Shown: positions 28,303-36,805 of the stretch, piece after piece
Layout: each line of letters begins with the position of its first letter
Numbering within the stretch: the stretch's first letter is position 1
Notes under the pieces: generated by a model
Told to the model about the DNA's origin: nothing
Databases searched by the model: none
The model's input: the letters and a program-made list of their open reading frames with translations, nothing else
Made by a program: the position numbers and the translations under genes
NCBI GenBank assembly: GCA_963774455.1
Contig: CAVZFD010000002.1
Span: forward strand, 287,906 to 351,905
Reading direction: 5' to 3'
Source of the DNA: DATFVA01 sp963774455
Lineage (GTDB): Bacteria > Bacteroidota > Ignavibacteria > Ignavibacteriales > Ignavibacteriaceae
DNA length: 64,000 bases

Positions 28303-28830
28303 TCACCCAAGTTTAAATTTTTTAATTAATTCAATATCAAGCGGTGCAACATCTACAAGGGCATATCTTTTTATATTTGATATATTCATTTCGTCAAGAA
28401 TATCAACAACATTTTTATAATTCGCTTGATCTGTCGGTTTTATAAGAACTACCAGATCAGGTATTGTACTATTCTTTTCCACAAGAAGTTTCCTAACGCC
28501 ATCCGCTGAAAAATTTGTCATTTCAGGAATATTTTTTTCATCCGGAATTCCCTGATACCAATATATTTTATTTTCTCCCTCCAGGATTAAAGTCAATGCC
28601 TTGGATGCTTTAACAGCATTTTGTTCTTCTTCGGTCAAATTCTGCTTTGGCTTCACAGGCATATTAATTTCCATTGTCTGCGGCTTGCTAAAGGTAGTGG
28701 TTAACATAAAAAATGTGACAAGAAGAAATCCCAGATCAACCATGGGCGTAAGGTCAATGCGGGTTGACATTTTTTTGCGGCCTTTTTTCCCGCCTTTTTT
28801 ACCAACTTGTTTTTGTTCTAATTCAGCCAT
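28303..28830 (-). CDS. exbD: ExbD/TolR family protein (second copy)
   Basis: A 175-residue biopolymer transport protein. A basic cytoplasmic N-terminus leads to RIDLTPMVDLGFLLVTFFML, the single ExbD helix with the essential Asp in PMVDLGF, followed by a periplasmic domain. It forms the proton-driven motor with TolQ/ExbB. It starts 3 bp after the first ExbD gene and ends overlapping or touching TonB. The long Lys-rich start (KQVGKKGGKKGRKK) is unusual but common in this group. Confidence 0.9.
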   Translation of the reverse strand: MAELEQKQVGKKGGKKGRKKMSTRIDLTPMVDLGFLLVTFFMLTTTFSKPQTMEINMPVKPKQNLTEEEQNAVKASKALTLILEGENKIYWYQGIPDEKNIPEMTNFSADGVRKLLVEKNSTIPDLVVLIKPTDQANYKNVVDILDEMNISNIKRYALVDVAPLDIELIKKFKLG

Positions 28831-28833
28831 GGC

Positions 28834-29454
28834 TTATGTTCCTTTCAATTTGTTTGGATCGGTCTCAAGATTGGTAATAAGATTAAATTTATTAACGTTC
28901 TTGTCCTGGAGCGTATTAATTACTTTTTTAACTATCGGCCAGGGACTGGATTCATCTCCGTTAATTGTGATACGAACATTAGGATTCGACAATCTACCCT
29001 GCATAACCCAGATGCCTAATTCGTTGTTGGATGAATCAATCGGAATACCAGGCTGTTGATAAGATTTCCTGGAAAAGTCATCCATATCAAGATATCCTTT
29101 AAGCTGATTTAAAGGAACACCGATCGTTCCTGTAAGAACAAAGGCTTTTTCTTCCTGAGGTGTAAACTGGAGAGTAGGATATTTTTCACTTATTTTCGAA
29201 AGCAACCGTTCACGGGAGTAGTTTTTATTATCCATACTAAAAAACACTCTACCATCTTTAGTTATAGTTATATCAAGTATGTCCGTGTCAGGCAGTTTAA
29301 CTTGTGAAATTGAAGAGGGCAGGTCCACAATTAATGTCTCATCCGATTTAAATTGAGTTGTCAACATAAAAAATGTCAGCAACAAAAATGCAACATCGCA
29401 CATGGCTGTCATATCTATTAATGTGCTTTTACGGGGAACTTTAATTTTTGGCAT
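28834..29454 (-). CDS. exbD: ExbD/TolR family protein (first copy)
   Basis: This 206-residue protein starts MPKIKVPRKST and has the helix LIDMTAMCDVAFLLLTFFML with the conserved Asp in CDVAF. The periplasmic part is longer than in typical ExbD, with an insertion around residues 90-150. Two ExbD copies in tandem are the rule for Bacteroidota TonB operons, and the two probably form a heterodimer in the motor. It is 23 bp behind the TolQ/ExbB gene. Confidence 0.9.
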   Translation of the reverse strand: MPKIKVPRKSTLIDMTAMCDVAFLLLTFFMLTTQFKSDETLIVDLPSSISQVKLPDTDILDITITKDGRVFFSMDNKNYSRERLLSKISEKYPTLQFTPQEEKAFVLTGTIGVPLNQLKGYLDMDDFSRKSYQQPGIPIDSSNNELGIWVMQGRLSNPNVRITINGDESSPWPIVKKVINTLQDKNVNKFNLITNLETDPNKLKGT

Positions 29455-29477
29455 ATTTTTCTCTTAAATTAAAATCT

Positions 29478-30284
29478 TCAACTATTATGAGAAGTAAAAT
29501 TCTGAACAATAGCAACGCCGGCTTCATCGATGTTGTATGTCATTTTATCGATTTTAGTTGTAAAATAACTATAAAAAATAATTGCTAAGGCAGAAGAACC
29601 AATACCGAAAGCTGTATTTATCAAAGCTTCGGAGATTCCTGTAGCGAGTGCAACTGAATCCGGTGCTCCTGCTGTTGCAAGCGCCGAAAATGCTTTGATC
29701 ATTCCTAAAACTGTTCCGAGTAATCCTAAAAGAGTTGCAAGGGGAGCAATGGTAGCAAGTATTACAAGGTTTTGTTCAAGTATAGGTAATTCTAATGATG
29801 TTGCCTCCTCAATTTCCTGTTTAATCGCGACAACTTTCTGATCCTTACTAATGTCTTTAACACCCATTACTTCCTTATATTTAAGCAATCCAGCTCTAAT
29901 AACATTCGCTACAGATCCTCTTTGTTTATCGCATTCATTTATTGCAGCATCAATATCACGAGTTGAAAGCTGATGATAAACCCGAACGACAAAAGCCGAA
30001 ATTCTACCTTTTCCTTTAGCTTTAGTAATAGTAATCCATCTTTCAATTGAAAAAGTAATAACCATCATCAGGATTGACATAAGTATCGGAACTATTATAC
30101 CGCCTTTATAGATAACTCCAAGGTAATTTCCCGGTTTTGGAAGATTAGCTGTGTTATTGCCTTGAAAATTCTGAGGATTGCCCATAACAAAAATATAAAT
30201 AACGATTGCTACCGCAATTAAAACAGGGATTACTATTCCTGCAAATCCAGTAAAAATCACTTTGGTTTCAGTTTTAGATTTCAA
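29478..30284 (-). CDS. exbB: MotA/TolQ/ExbB proton channel family protein
   Basis: This 268-residue inner-membrane protein has three main hydrophobic helices (~10-32, ~65-85, and the pair ~165-190 / 205-235). It carries the family signature APLATLLGLLGTVLGMI (~175-191) and the following GISEALINTAFG (~211-222). With two ExbD proteins it forms the proton channel that powers TonB. AAGGAGAAAC precedes the ATG closely. It is the first gene of a seven-gene minus-strand operon ending with the TPR gene, and the AT-rich region beyond 30285 should hold the promoter. Confidence 0.92.
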   Translation of the reverse strand: MKSKTETKVIFTGFAGIVIPVLIAVAIVIYIFVMGNPQNFQGNNTANLPKPGNYLGVIYKGGIIVPILMSILMMVITFSIERWITITKAKGKGRISAFVVRVYHQLSTRDIDAAINECDKQRGSVANVIRAGLLKYKEVMGVKDISKDQKVVAIKQEIEEATSLELPILEQNLVILATIAPLATLLGLLGTVLGMIKAFSALATAGAPDSVALATGISEALINTAFGIGSSALAIIFYSYFTTKIDKMTYNIDEAGVAIVQNFTSHNS

Positions 30285-30390
30285 ATCAGTTTCTCCTTAG
30301 TTTAAATTATATATTATTTTATTTTCTTGAACTGTTTTAGCAATGTTAATTATTTTTAAAAAGTATACATTTAACCACATTTAAAAGTTC

Positions 30391-30609
30391 CTAAAATTGT
30401 CTGAAGAAATCAAATTGTTTTGATTTTATACCCTTAATTATCACATTCGGCTCAGTACGTTCGAATTGATACTCTTCTTTCTTAGTAATAGTTTTATCTC
30501 TAATGAATATAAAAGGCAGTGAACCAGTTTCAAATAGAGTCAGATCATAGCTGGATATTGACAGTGAAAGCCTTATTATTAAGAAAATCTCACAAAATAG
30601 TATGTTAAC
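30391..30609 (-). pseudogene. Possible gene tail without a start codon
   Basis: An open minus-strand frame of ~72 codons begins after a TAA and has no ATG, GTG or TTG at its head. It reads LSLSISSYDLTLFE, then FIFIRDKTITKKEE, and ends KQFDFFRQF. Composition looks like real protein and resembles the last domain of a larger soluble protein. I cannot name it. Confidence 0.35.
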
Positions 30610-30956
30610 TTATCGTATTAATCTATTAGAATCAATGAAAATAGTTCATAATTAAAGCCATTTAGCTTTTTAACGCTCATCGCCCGATCGGGATTTTTCG
30701 CACACTGCTATTAGATAATACTTAGAAAATTTGGTTTCAGCCGTGGCTTGAAGCACCAGTTTGTTCTATCTTCCGGTGTATATCATTTAAAACCCCTAAT
30801 AGATCAGCTAATATAAGTATTAATTATGTGGCAACTAGTACTTCCAGGAACATTTATATGCCTCACCTGCATGAATGTTTACGGTTAGATGACATTCAGG
30901 GATTTGAGAAGAGAGGAAAGCTCTGAAGGAAGGCGACTGACAATAAGGAAAACAAA
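30610..30956. other. Non-coding stretch between decayed frame and terminator
   Basis: No gene, RNA gene or clear repeat is seen here. It is AT-rich with several short frames only. Confidence 0.4.
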
Positions 30957-30981
30957 CAGCTCCCTCCCGGGGAGAGAGCTG
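30957..30981 (-). terminator. Terminator of the DUF6266-like gene
   Basis: On the minus strand CAGCTCTCTC pairs with GGGAGGGAGCTG (about 10 bp with G-T pairs), followed by TTTGTTTTCC. It lies about 58 bp behind the stop at 31039. Confidence 0.65.
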
Positions 30982-31038
30982 TTCTGAGAGTTTTCTCAAA
31001 TCGGCATTCCGGTCATCCCGGAATTTGATCTGAGTCTG

Positions 31039-31725
31039 CTAATTATCCTGTGCATAAGTAGCTGAATACTGAATTACCTTTCCTGCTTCATTTTGTGTAA
31101 CTAACGCAATGTAGAGGGTTGAGTTCTCGTATTTGGCAGCTATATTCTGCTGAACAACATTCAAAGGAACACTAATGGTTATAGGATTTATGGTATCCAT
31201 CAACTGGGGTATTCCCTTAGCTGTTACGATCTGGTAAGGTGCATCGTTAGGATCCACCGGGTTATAGAAGCATATCAGAACATTAGGGTTGTACGTAAAG
31301 TCCTCCGGTGTTGTAATCAATACTGATTCGAGTGCAGCTATTTGTCCCGTTACCGCTGTTTCCCCAACCGCGGCTGCAGTAACTGTAATAGGGAACCCGT
31401 CAATCGGGGTCAACAGATTGTCAACAGTGGGCTTATCCGAACTGGAAAGACGGTAGTTCTTTTTGAACGCGTAATTATACACTGTCATACGGGATTCTTT
31501 AAGTTTTTCCCATATCTCGTGTATTGCTGAAAGCTTCAGCATATTGCTAACGAAGCTTAAGGTAACCGCAAACTTCTTCCGGATCTCAACCATTTCCGGT
31601 GAATTATTTACGTGGAAGCTGTCCGGTCTCATTGACAGAATTGTCCTTCCATCCATTATCCGACCTACCATGTTGCCTAGCTTGCCTCTCCATAAACCAA
31701 TGGGGGACCCTGATAATATTGCCAT
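31039..31725 (-). CDS. DUF6266-like protein
   Basis: This ~228-residue protein begins MAILSGSPIGLWRGKLGNMVG, resembling the start of DUF6266 proteins of Bacteroidota (ILGGFSGKVGxVVG). An ATG at 31725 with AAAGGAG in front is the real start; the longer frame to 31776 has none. A helical middle (SNMLKLSAIHEIWEKL) and a beta-rich C-terminal half follow. DUF6266 has no known function, and no signal peptide is visible. It lies next to a palindromic repeat array and a two-gene cassette. The family match is from memory of the N-terminal pattern. Confidence 0.65.
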   Translation of the reverse strand: MAILSGSPIGLWRGKLGNMVGRIMDGRTILSMRPDSFHVNNSPEMVEIRKKFAVTLSFVSNMLKLSAIHEIWEKLKESRMTVYNYAFKKNYRLSSSDKPTVDNLLTPIDGFPITVTAAAVGETAVTGQIAALESVLITTPEDFTYNPNVLICFYNPVDPNDAPYQIVTAKGIPQLMDTINPITISVPLNVVQQNIAAKYENSTLYIALVTQNEAGKVIQYSATYAQDN

Positions 31726-31870
31726 TTTTATTTTCTCCTTTCTTTGATTTGTTATTGAAAAAAAATGACAACACAATAGTATATAACAGGCGGAGGGAAG
31801 TCACTGTACATTTTTGAAAGTAAATTAAGATGATGTCTGAATAGCAGGAAGCAGTGTCTCATCCCGGGCT

Positions 31871-32039
31871 TTATCCTGAACTTGTTTCAGGATCCTTTTA
31901 GCGGTGTCATCCCGAACTTGTTTCGGGATCCTCTTAGCGATATCATCCCGAACTCGTTTCGGGATCCTTTTAGCGGTGTCATCCCGAACTTGTATCGGGA
32001 TCCTTTTAGCGATGTCATCCCGAACTAGTTTCGGGATCT
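31871..32039. repeat. Array of five palindromic units with exact 36-bp spacing
   Basis: Units start at 31871, 31907, 31943, 31979 and 32015, each 36 bp apart. Each has a ~25-bp inverted repeat (ATCCCGAA, a short loop, TTCGGGAT) followed by a nearly constant 11-base linker such as TTTTAGCGGTG. The last unit runs into the stop codon of the minus-strand gene at 32038. The linkers are not variable, so this is not a CRISPR array. It matches the family of dispersed palindromic repeats that can be read as HPELVSGS or VIPNSFRD in protein frames. Confidence 0.9.
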
Positions 32040-32271
32040 AAGCAGGATTAGTTTTTCGAAAAAGTATATTATTCAATGCGGCATCTGAGAGGTAATATTT
32101 CTGCATCAGGATTTCGATGCAGGAAGAAACGTGGTGATTGATTCGGAGGGCGTAATAGTCGTTGCGTATTTGAACATTACGCAGTTCCGTTTCGTCGATC
32201 AGGTCCATTGAGCGCAGCTGCCGGAACAGATCAGACGACATAATCTTTGCCAGGTTAAAATCGTTATCCAT
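32038..32271 (-). CDS. Hypothetical protein in repeat-flanked cassette
   Basis: 77 residues, starting MDNDFNLAKIMSSDLF, helical and charged, with no recognised domain. It begins 10 bp behind the small membrane protein gene, so the two are cotranscribed. Its TAG lies in the last bases of the palindromic array. It may be a phage- or element-derived accessory protein. Confidence 0.55.
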   Translation of the reverse strand: MDNDFNLAKIMSSDLFRQLRSMDLIDETELRNVQIRNDYYALRINHHVSSCIEILMQKYYLSDAALNNILFRKTNPA

Positions 32272-32281
32272 TTCAGCCTGG

Positions 32282-32476
32282 TTATAATTTGTTGTTCCTG
32301 CCTTTAAGATGATCTTTCAGCGTAACCACTATTCTTATTACGGTGAAGATAAAAGTAGCCAGCAGAACCAGGAGTTTGAACAGCTCCTCAAAGATGCCGA
32401 AGGCAGGAAGCTGGGCGTATATGAGCGCGCCGGCATTTATTGCAGGGACAGAAAGTATTGAGATAATTTTTTTCAT
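32282..32476 (-). CDS. Small membrane protein (holin-like size) in repeat-flanked cassette
   Basis: 64 residues with a signal-like first helix (IISILSVPAINAGALIYA), a second helix (ELFKLLVLLATFIFTVIRIVV), and a basic tail KDHLKGRNNKL. The size and topology (two helices, positive C-terminus) are those of holins, but so are those of many small membrane proteins. It heads a two-gene unit that lies between two palindromic arrays (32498-32648 and 31871-32039). Confidence 0.5.
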   Translation of the reverse strand: MKKIISILSVPAINAGALIYAQLPAFGIFEELFKLLVLLATFIFTVIRIVVTLKDHLKGRNNKL

Positions 32477-32497
32477 AATATTTTACCAAATTGTTCG

Positions 32498-32648
32498 TCA
32501 TCCCGGGATTGTTTCAGTTATATGTCATCCCGAACTCGTTTCAGCTATGTGTCATCCCGAACTCGTTTCGGGATCCTCCTCGCAACGTCATCCCGAACTC
32601 GTTTCGGGATCCTCTTAGCGATGTCATCCCGAACTTGTTTCGGGATCT
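32498..32648. repeat. Second palindromic array with mixed 27- and 36-bp spacing
   Basis: TCATCCCG units begin at 32498, 32525, 32552, 32588 and 32624. The first two are shortened (27 bp apart) and have lost part of the right arm; the last three are 36 bp apart. Same family and same orientation as the array at 31871. Confidence 0.88.
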
Positions 32649-32827
32649 AAAAATCGCCTTATATTTTACTGTGAAAATATCCACCGGAACAAATCGGCAC
32701 AACACTCCGTCTTCACCTATATTTATCATTCCTTTTCATTTTGGATGAAGTCGTCGGGGAAAAGAGGATTCTTATGAAAGAATTCTCTTTCTTTGCAGTC
32801 AAAAAGGAAAGAATAAGGTAAGCTATT

Positions 32828-34087
32828 ATGAGACTCACAATAACATCAGACACCCACTTTGGTGACCCGCAGTCTTCACTGGTTGAATGGAAGGGAAACG
32901 ATTATGCAGAGGGACCAAAGTATAAGGAATTCAGAGAAGCCGCAGGTACCAACAACGATTATCTCATTCTTCTCGGTGATATCCTGGATTTCTCAGTAAC
33001 AAGCTACGAGAACGCATATCGGGCAGGAAAATTATTTTTCACATTAATAAAGAAAGATAAGATAGCCGATCAGATTATATACGTTCCGGGAAATCACGAT
33101 TACGATATATGGAACATCGTCGAGAATGAAGTAAATATTATCCATCAGATAAAGAATGGAAGGATCCCGCGGAAGTTCAGGACTGCCGTACCGGGGATAC
33201 TCGATGATAGGACGAAAACAGATACACCAGGCTTCACACTCCCGGGGGTAGGGAAGAGAACAGACGGCAGCTATACCTACGGCGGATTATTCCTTGATCA
33301 CATAACAGACGAACCCTCACATTTCATATTTGCCTATCCCAATTTATACCTGGCAACCGATGAAGGCACAATACTGATGACACACGGACATTACCTTGAC
33401 GATTACTGGGCGCTTCTATCGAAATGGGCACCCATAATATTCGGCTCAGATCTTAAACTTGGAACAAAGATGGATATACAGGAGATGGTAGGGATAAACT
33501 TTCCGTTCAACCAGCTCGCCTGCTCAGGAGTAGGGCAGGCAGGGATACTATCTGAAGTACTTTCTGAAGTTCAGCAGCAGATTAAAGAAGGTAAGATTGA
33601 AAAGACCAGTCAATACCTGGACAACCTCGACAACTACCTCGACGATCACGTATTCGATTACAGAAAATGGTACCAGTTCATTAACGAAGCTGCCTCCGAT
33701 TTTGCCGCCAACAAAGCAAAGAAGCTGATCCTGGATAAGATCTCAGCCGAAACCAAAGTCAGATATAATAAAGAATACTTCGCACTTCCGGAAGTACAGG
33801 AAAGATTCTTCAATTACTACAATGCCTGCCTGGCTGAAGTAGAAGACTTAGGAAAGCTTTACAACATCCACATCCCGGAGCCCGATAGAATTATTTTCGG
33901 GCACACACATGCACCGATCCCGCTGAAAAACCCGGTAGATATATCATCCTCTACACCAGGGAAAAGGAGAGAGCTTTTTAATACGGGCGGATGGTTACAT
34001 AAACAGAATGAAAATACTGCTGCATTTGGCGGAGCCGTAATCTTCAAATATGAAAGTACCGCGGGATTCACCTCAATTCACTGTTAA
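32828..34087 (+). CDS. Calcineurin-like metallophosphoesterase
   Basis: This 419-residue protein has all metal-binding blocks of the family: SDTHFGD (6-12), GDILDF (50-55), GNHDYD (91-96), THGHYLDDYW (~185-194) and GHTHAP (~358-363). It is longer than small phosphodiesterases owing to an insertion of about 150 helical residues (~210-345). There is no signal peptide. It hydrolyses a phosphate ester or diester, possibly a nucleotide or lipid, but the substrate is unknown. The ATG follows GGTAAGC weakly. It is a single gene. Confidence 0.85.
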   Translation: MRLTITSDTHFGDPQSSLVEWKGNDYAEGPKYKEFREAAGTNNDYLILLGDILDFSVTSYENAYRAGKLFFTLIKKDKIADQIIYVPGNHDYDIWNIVENEVNIIHQIKNGRIPRKFRTAVPGILDDRTKTDTPGFTLPGVGKRTDGSYTYGGLFLDHITDEPSHFIFAYPNLYLATDEGTILMTHGHYLDDYWALLSKWAPIIFGSDLKLGTKMDIQEMVGINFPFNQLACSGVGQAGILSEVLSEVQQQIKEGKIEKTSQYLDNLDNYLDDHVFDYRKWYQFINEAASDFAANKAKKLILDKISAETKVRYNKEYFALPEVQERFFNYYNACLAEVEDLGKLYNIHIPEPDRIIFGHTHAPIPLKNPVDISSSTPGKRRELFNTGGWLHKQNENTAAFGGAVIFKYESTAGFTSIHC

Positions 34088-34409
34088 TATTTTTATACAA
34101 CAGAGGCGGCTGGCAGAGGTGTGTAATGCATAATCAAGCAGCCGCTCGCAGCGTTTGAGATATTGCGCATAACGGCTTAACCTTACCATTCAATCAAATG
34201 GGATATATGGATATTTGACCCTTGAGTGATGATATTAAAGTTAAATTGTTTGTGATTTAACAACAAGCAGACAATTTTATTTGAGTTTTTTATATTAATT
34301 TCCTTACGAATCAATCTAATTTATTAATTTATGGCGTCTTTATTAATTGCAGGGACACTAAAATTCATATCATATTTAATAAATCAGCTGATTGAAAGAA
34401 GGTAGTAAT
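34088..34409. other. Intergenic region with a weak hairpin
   Basis: GCGGCTG near 34108 and CAGCCGC near 34140 could pair across a 25-base loop as a weak terminator of the phosphoesterase gene. The remainder is AT-rich, probably the promoter of the next gene. No coding frame is seen. Confidence 0.35.
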
Positions 34410-34871
34410 ATGGAAAAGAGTTTAAGCAGGAAATTAAATGATTTGTTCGACAGCTTTGCTCACAAAGCTACTTACTTTGCCGGCAGTTCAGCAGCATTTT
34501 CAGTAGCATTTTTGATTATAGTAGCCTGGATAGTTACAGGTCCGATTTTTAATTATTCCGACACCTGGCAGCTTGTCATAAATACAAGTACAACAATTGT
34601 AACTTTTCTTATGGTCTTTTTAATTCAAAGATCACAGAATAAAGAATCGCTTGCAGTACAATTAAAGCTGAACGAATTAGTTGCATCCTCAAAAGATGCC
34701 AGCAACCGGTTAATAGACATAGAAGACCTAACCCAGGATGAATTAGAGCATCTCCATAAATTTTACATTAAGCTTGCCAACAGGGCGGCAAAAGAGGCAA
34801 ATCTTAAAGAAACTCATTCAGTTGAGGATGAGGAAATAGAAGAAGAATCGGCAAAAAAAAATAAAAGATAA
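34410..34871 (+). CDS. Low-affinity iron permease family protein
   Basis: ~153 residues. Two membrane helices (~25-45 and ~55-80) carry the family features FAGSSAAFSVAF, GPIFNYSDTWQL and NTSTTIVTFLMVFLIQRSQN, and the C-terminal half is a charged coiled helix. The start is ATG 34410 after GAAGG. The TTG at 34392 is not needed. The family is named after yeast Fet4, but bacterial members have no proven iron transport. It ends in a very basic and acidic tail. Confidence 0.82.
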   Translation: MEKSLSRKLNDLFDSFAHKATYFAGSSAAFSVAFLIIVAWIVTGPIFNYSDTWQLVINTSTTIVTFLMVFLIQRSQNKESLAVQLKLNELVASSKDASNRLIDIEDLTQDELEHLHKFYIKLANRAAKEANLKETHSVEDEEIEEESAKKNKR

Positions 34872-34956
34872 AAAGTCTGATTAGCTTTTTTAGTTCACAT
34901 ATCTCTTCTCGGGTCCAGGCGGAGATGCTGTTGTAAGCACGACCAGTCCCGGATTT

Positions 34957-35355
34957 TTATTCTGTTGTTTTCCCGTCAAATTTTTCCTCATTTGTTTCCG
35001 CATCTTTTTTTGTAGCCCTTATAACGCCGTCTTTGTGGTTAGGCAGTGCATAGATAGTGTACATCTTTAATTCTTTAGAGCTTTCCGTGTTTATCACATT
35101 ATGTTTTGCGCCTGCGGGAACAACAATAACATCTCCATCTCTCACTTGATATTCATTACCGTCTATAATGCATTTCCCGGATCCGCCTTCAAAACGAAAA
35201 AATTGATCTGAATTCTTATGGATCTCCGCTCCGATTTCCTCTCCGGGTTTAAGGCTCATCAGCACAAGCTGAAGGTGATGAGCAGTATATAATACTTTTC
35301 GGAAATCATTATTCTCCAAAGTACTCTTTTCGATGTTTGATTTATATCCTTTCAT
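34957..35355 (-). CDS. Cupin domain protein
   Basis: 132 residues forming one cupin barrel. The metal-site motifs are GEEIGAEIHKNSDQFFRFEGG (~38-58, His and Glu ligands partly present) and PAGAKHNVIN (~80-89, with the last His). Proteins of this type are often annotated as mannose-6-phosphate isomerase-like, but no enzyme activity can be claimed. It starts MKGYKSNIEK. It is a stand-alone gene with a stress-type neighbourhood. Confidence 0.82.
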   Translation of the reverse strand: MKGYKSNIEKSTLENNDFRKVLYTAHHLQLVLMSLKPGEEIGAEIHKNSDQFFRFEGGSGKCIIDGNEYQVRDGDVIVVPAGAKHNVINTESSKELKMYTIYALPNHKDGVIRATKKDAETNEEKFDGKTTE

Positions 35356-35470
35356 TACTATAACCTTTTTATTTAAAATTCATTGAACATTCAGTAATAT
35401 CGGGTTCGGTGTTTATCTTTCAATGTCATTACCGATCATTTCCGAAACAGTTTTACCAATCCTTATAGTG

Positions 35471-35602
35471 TCAATTAATCCTTCCATTCATTCCACCATT
35501 CATCATTGTTCCGTTACCGGGGTTCAAAAGGAACACTATAATGACTGCTAAAACGATGATCCCAATTATTATGACTATCCAGGCGTTTTTTGAAATATTC
35601 AT
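35471..35602 (-). CDS. Very small single-span membrane protein (43 residues)
   Basis: The frame reads MNISKNAWIVIIIG and continues hydrophobic (IVLAVIIVFLLNPG), ending GMNGRIN. It has one transmembrane helix and a Gly/Met-rich outside tail. It lies between the cupin and coiled-coil lipoprotein genes. A GGAAAG box is near the start. Too short to place in a family. Confidence 0.5.
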   Translation of the reverse strand: MNISKNAWIVIIIGIIVLAVIIVFLLNPGNGTMMNGGMNGRIN

Positions 35603-35689
35603 AGTTTACTTTCCAGTTAAATAGTTATTATTTCTTGCCGCGTAAACATTTTCGTTATTCTCTTCCGCATTGAAAAAACTTATTGACGG

Positions 35690-36118
35690 TTAATCTTTCT
35701 TTTCGAATAAACCATTGAGCGCATTATCAACACTATCAATATCATTATTAAACTCATGTTTAAAGTTTTCCCAATTATCTTTTCCTGCATACTTATAATT
35801 ATTTAATTCTTTCTGCAGTCCGATGTTTTTTTGTTCTAATGTCAGGACCTCATTTTCATATTTATCTTTGAATTTATTACTGGTTGTTTTCATTGCTGTT
35901 TTGAAATCATTAATATTTTTTTGATTCGCATTGATTTTTGTTTCAGCATCGCTTTTGAACTGCTGCCATTCCTTATCATATTGAGCCTGCGCATCTATCA
36001 TATCCTGATTTGCCTTCTCAACTTTTTCGTTTGCATTATCACGGTTATTATCACAACCGGTTAACAATGATCCCGCAATCAGCAGGATCGCGGCTAAAAT
36101 GAAATGTTTGTTTTTCAT
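35690..36118 (-). CDS. Coiled-coil lipoprotein
   Basis: ~142 residues. A lipoprotein signal (MKNKHFILAAILL to LTGC) is followed by a long charged helix (KVEKANQDMIDAQAQY, then DAETKINANQKNIND) ending in KHEFNNDIDSVDNA. It resembles small periplasmic stress lipoproteins of Bacteroidota with a coiled-coil. The start is ATG 36118. The frame upstream to 36217 only crosses a palindromic repeat (36187-36207). Confidence 0.72.
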   Translation of the reverse strand: MKNKHFILAAILLIAGSLLTGCDNNRDNANEKVEKANQDMIDAQAQYDKEWQQFKSDAETKINANQKNINDFKTAMKTTSNKFKDKYENEVLTLEQKNIGLQKELNNYKYAGKDNWENFKHEFNNDIDSVDNALNGLFEKKD

Positions 36119-36186
36119 AACTCTCCTTGTATGATATTTATAAATATTTTCCGATGATATTTCCTGTAAAGACTTCCGGGTTGCCT

Positions 36187-36396
36187 GAGCGAAACAGCGT
36201 ATCGCTCTACAAACCATATGATGATATCAATTATTTTAGAATTGTTCAATCGTCCAAAAGGATGAAAAGGGGACTAAATCCTGAATATGTGGGCGTTAAC
36301 TCATCTGGCTTTAAAATGTTTGTTCTTTCATAACTAGCCTGGTAGGATGTTTATAAAATATAATACCTCCGGGTTGAGCGAAACAGCGTTTCGCTC
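36187..36396. repeat. Two copies of a small hairpin repeat
   Basis: At 36376-36396 GAGCGAAAC, loop AGC, GTTTCGCTC form a perfect 9-bp hairpin, flanked by GGGTT and TACAAG. At 36187-36207 the same hairpin occurs with one mismatch (GTATCGCTC). Nearby, a sequence like CAAAGGGATGAAAAAGG occurs at 36253 (+), 36450-36480 (complement) and 22772 (+). These are dispersed short repeats. Confidence 0.75.
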
Positions 36397-36547
36397 TACA
36401 AGTTTATTGAGAAAGGGCCCCATTTCAGCCGGTTTTTATAACTATAAGGAACTAACTCCTTTTTCATCCCTTTGGCTGATTGTTACGGCAGGAACGAGTT
36501 CATATATTCACATCAGAATCAAAGTTAATAAAGAAAGGAAATACAAA

Positions 36548-36697
36548 ATGTTATATACAATCGCCGTAGTCTTATTAGTATTATGGTTACTCGGATTTTT
36601 CGCTTTCCACGTTGGAAGCGGTCTTATTCACATTCTCCTGGTAGTGGCAGTTATTATGATTATTTATAATCTCGTTACCGGCCGCCGTACGGTCTGA
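36548..36697 (+). CDS. lmo0937-type small membrane protein (DUF5670-like)
   Basis: 49 residues, MLYTIAVVLLVLWLLG followed by FFAFHVGSGLIHILLVVAVI and a short basic tail. Two short hydrophobic segments with HVGSGLIHILLVVA between them are diagnostic of this widespread small family, often found among stress genes. An AAAGGAAAT sequence precedes the ATG. The stop lies in the first unit of a 16-bp tandem repeat. Confidence 0.8.
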   Translation: MLYTIAVVLLVLWLLGFFAFHVGSGLIHILLVVAVIMIIYNLVTGRRTV

Positions 36698-36754
36698 CAG
36701 TACGTTAAATCTGAGAAGACATAAATCTGAGAAGACATAAGTCTGAGAGGACGT
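36691..36754. repeat. Four tandem 16-bp units
   Basis: Units 36691-36706, 36707-36722, 36723-36738 and 36739-36754 share the pattern RRTCTGAGARGACRT. The second and third are identical. The stop codon of the small membrane protein gene falls in the first unit. Confidence 0.7.
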
Positions 36755-36805
36755 TAAACATCAATTTCAATTATTCAGATAATCTTGTTAAGGATGGGTA
36801 AGGAT

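Noticed and set aside
31871..32648. CRISPR array (regular 36-bp repeats)
   Set aside because: The linkers are almost identical and only 11 bases long, the repeated part is a dispersed palindrome also present at 63975, and no cas gene is near.
32343..32748. Protein-coding frames with HPELVSGS or VIPNSFRD repeats
   Set aside because: They are translations of the palindromic array and the antisense of the small membrane protein gene.
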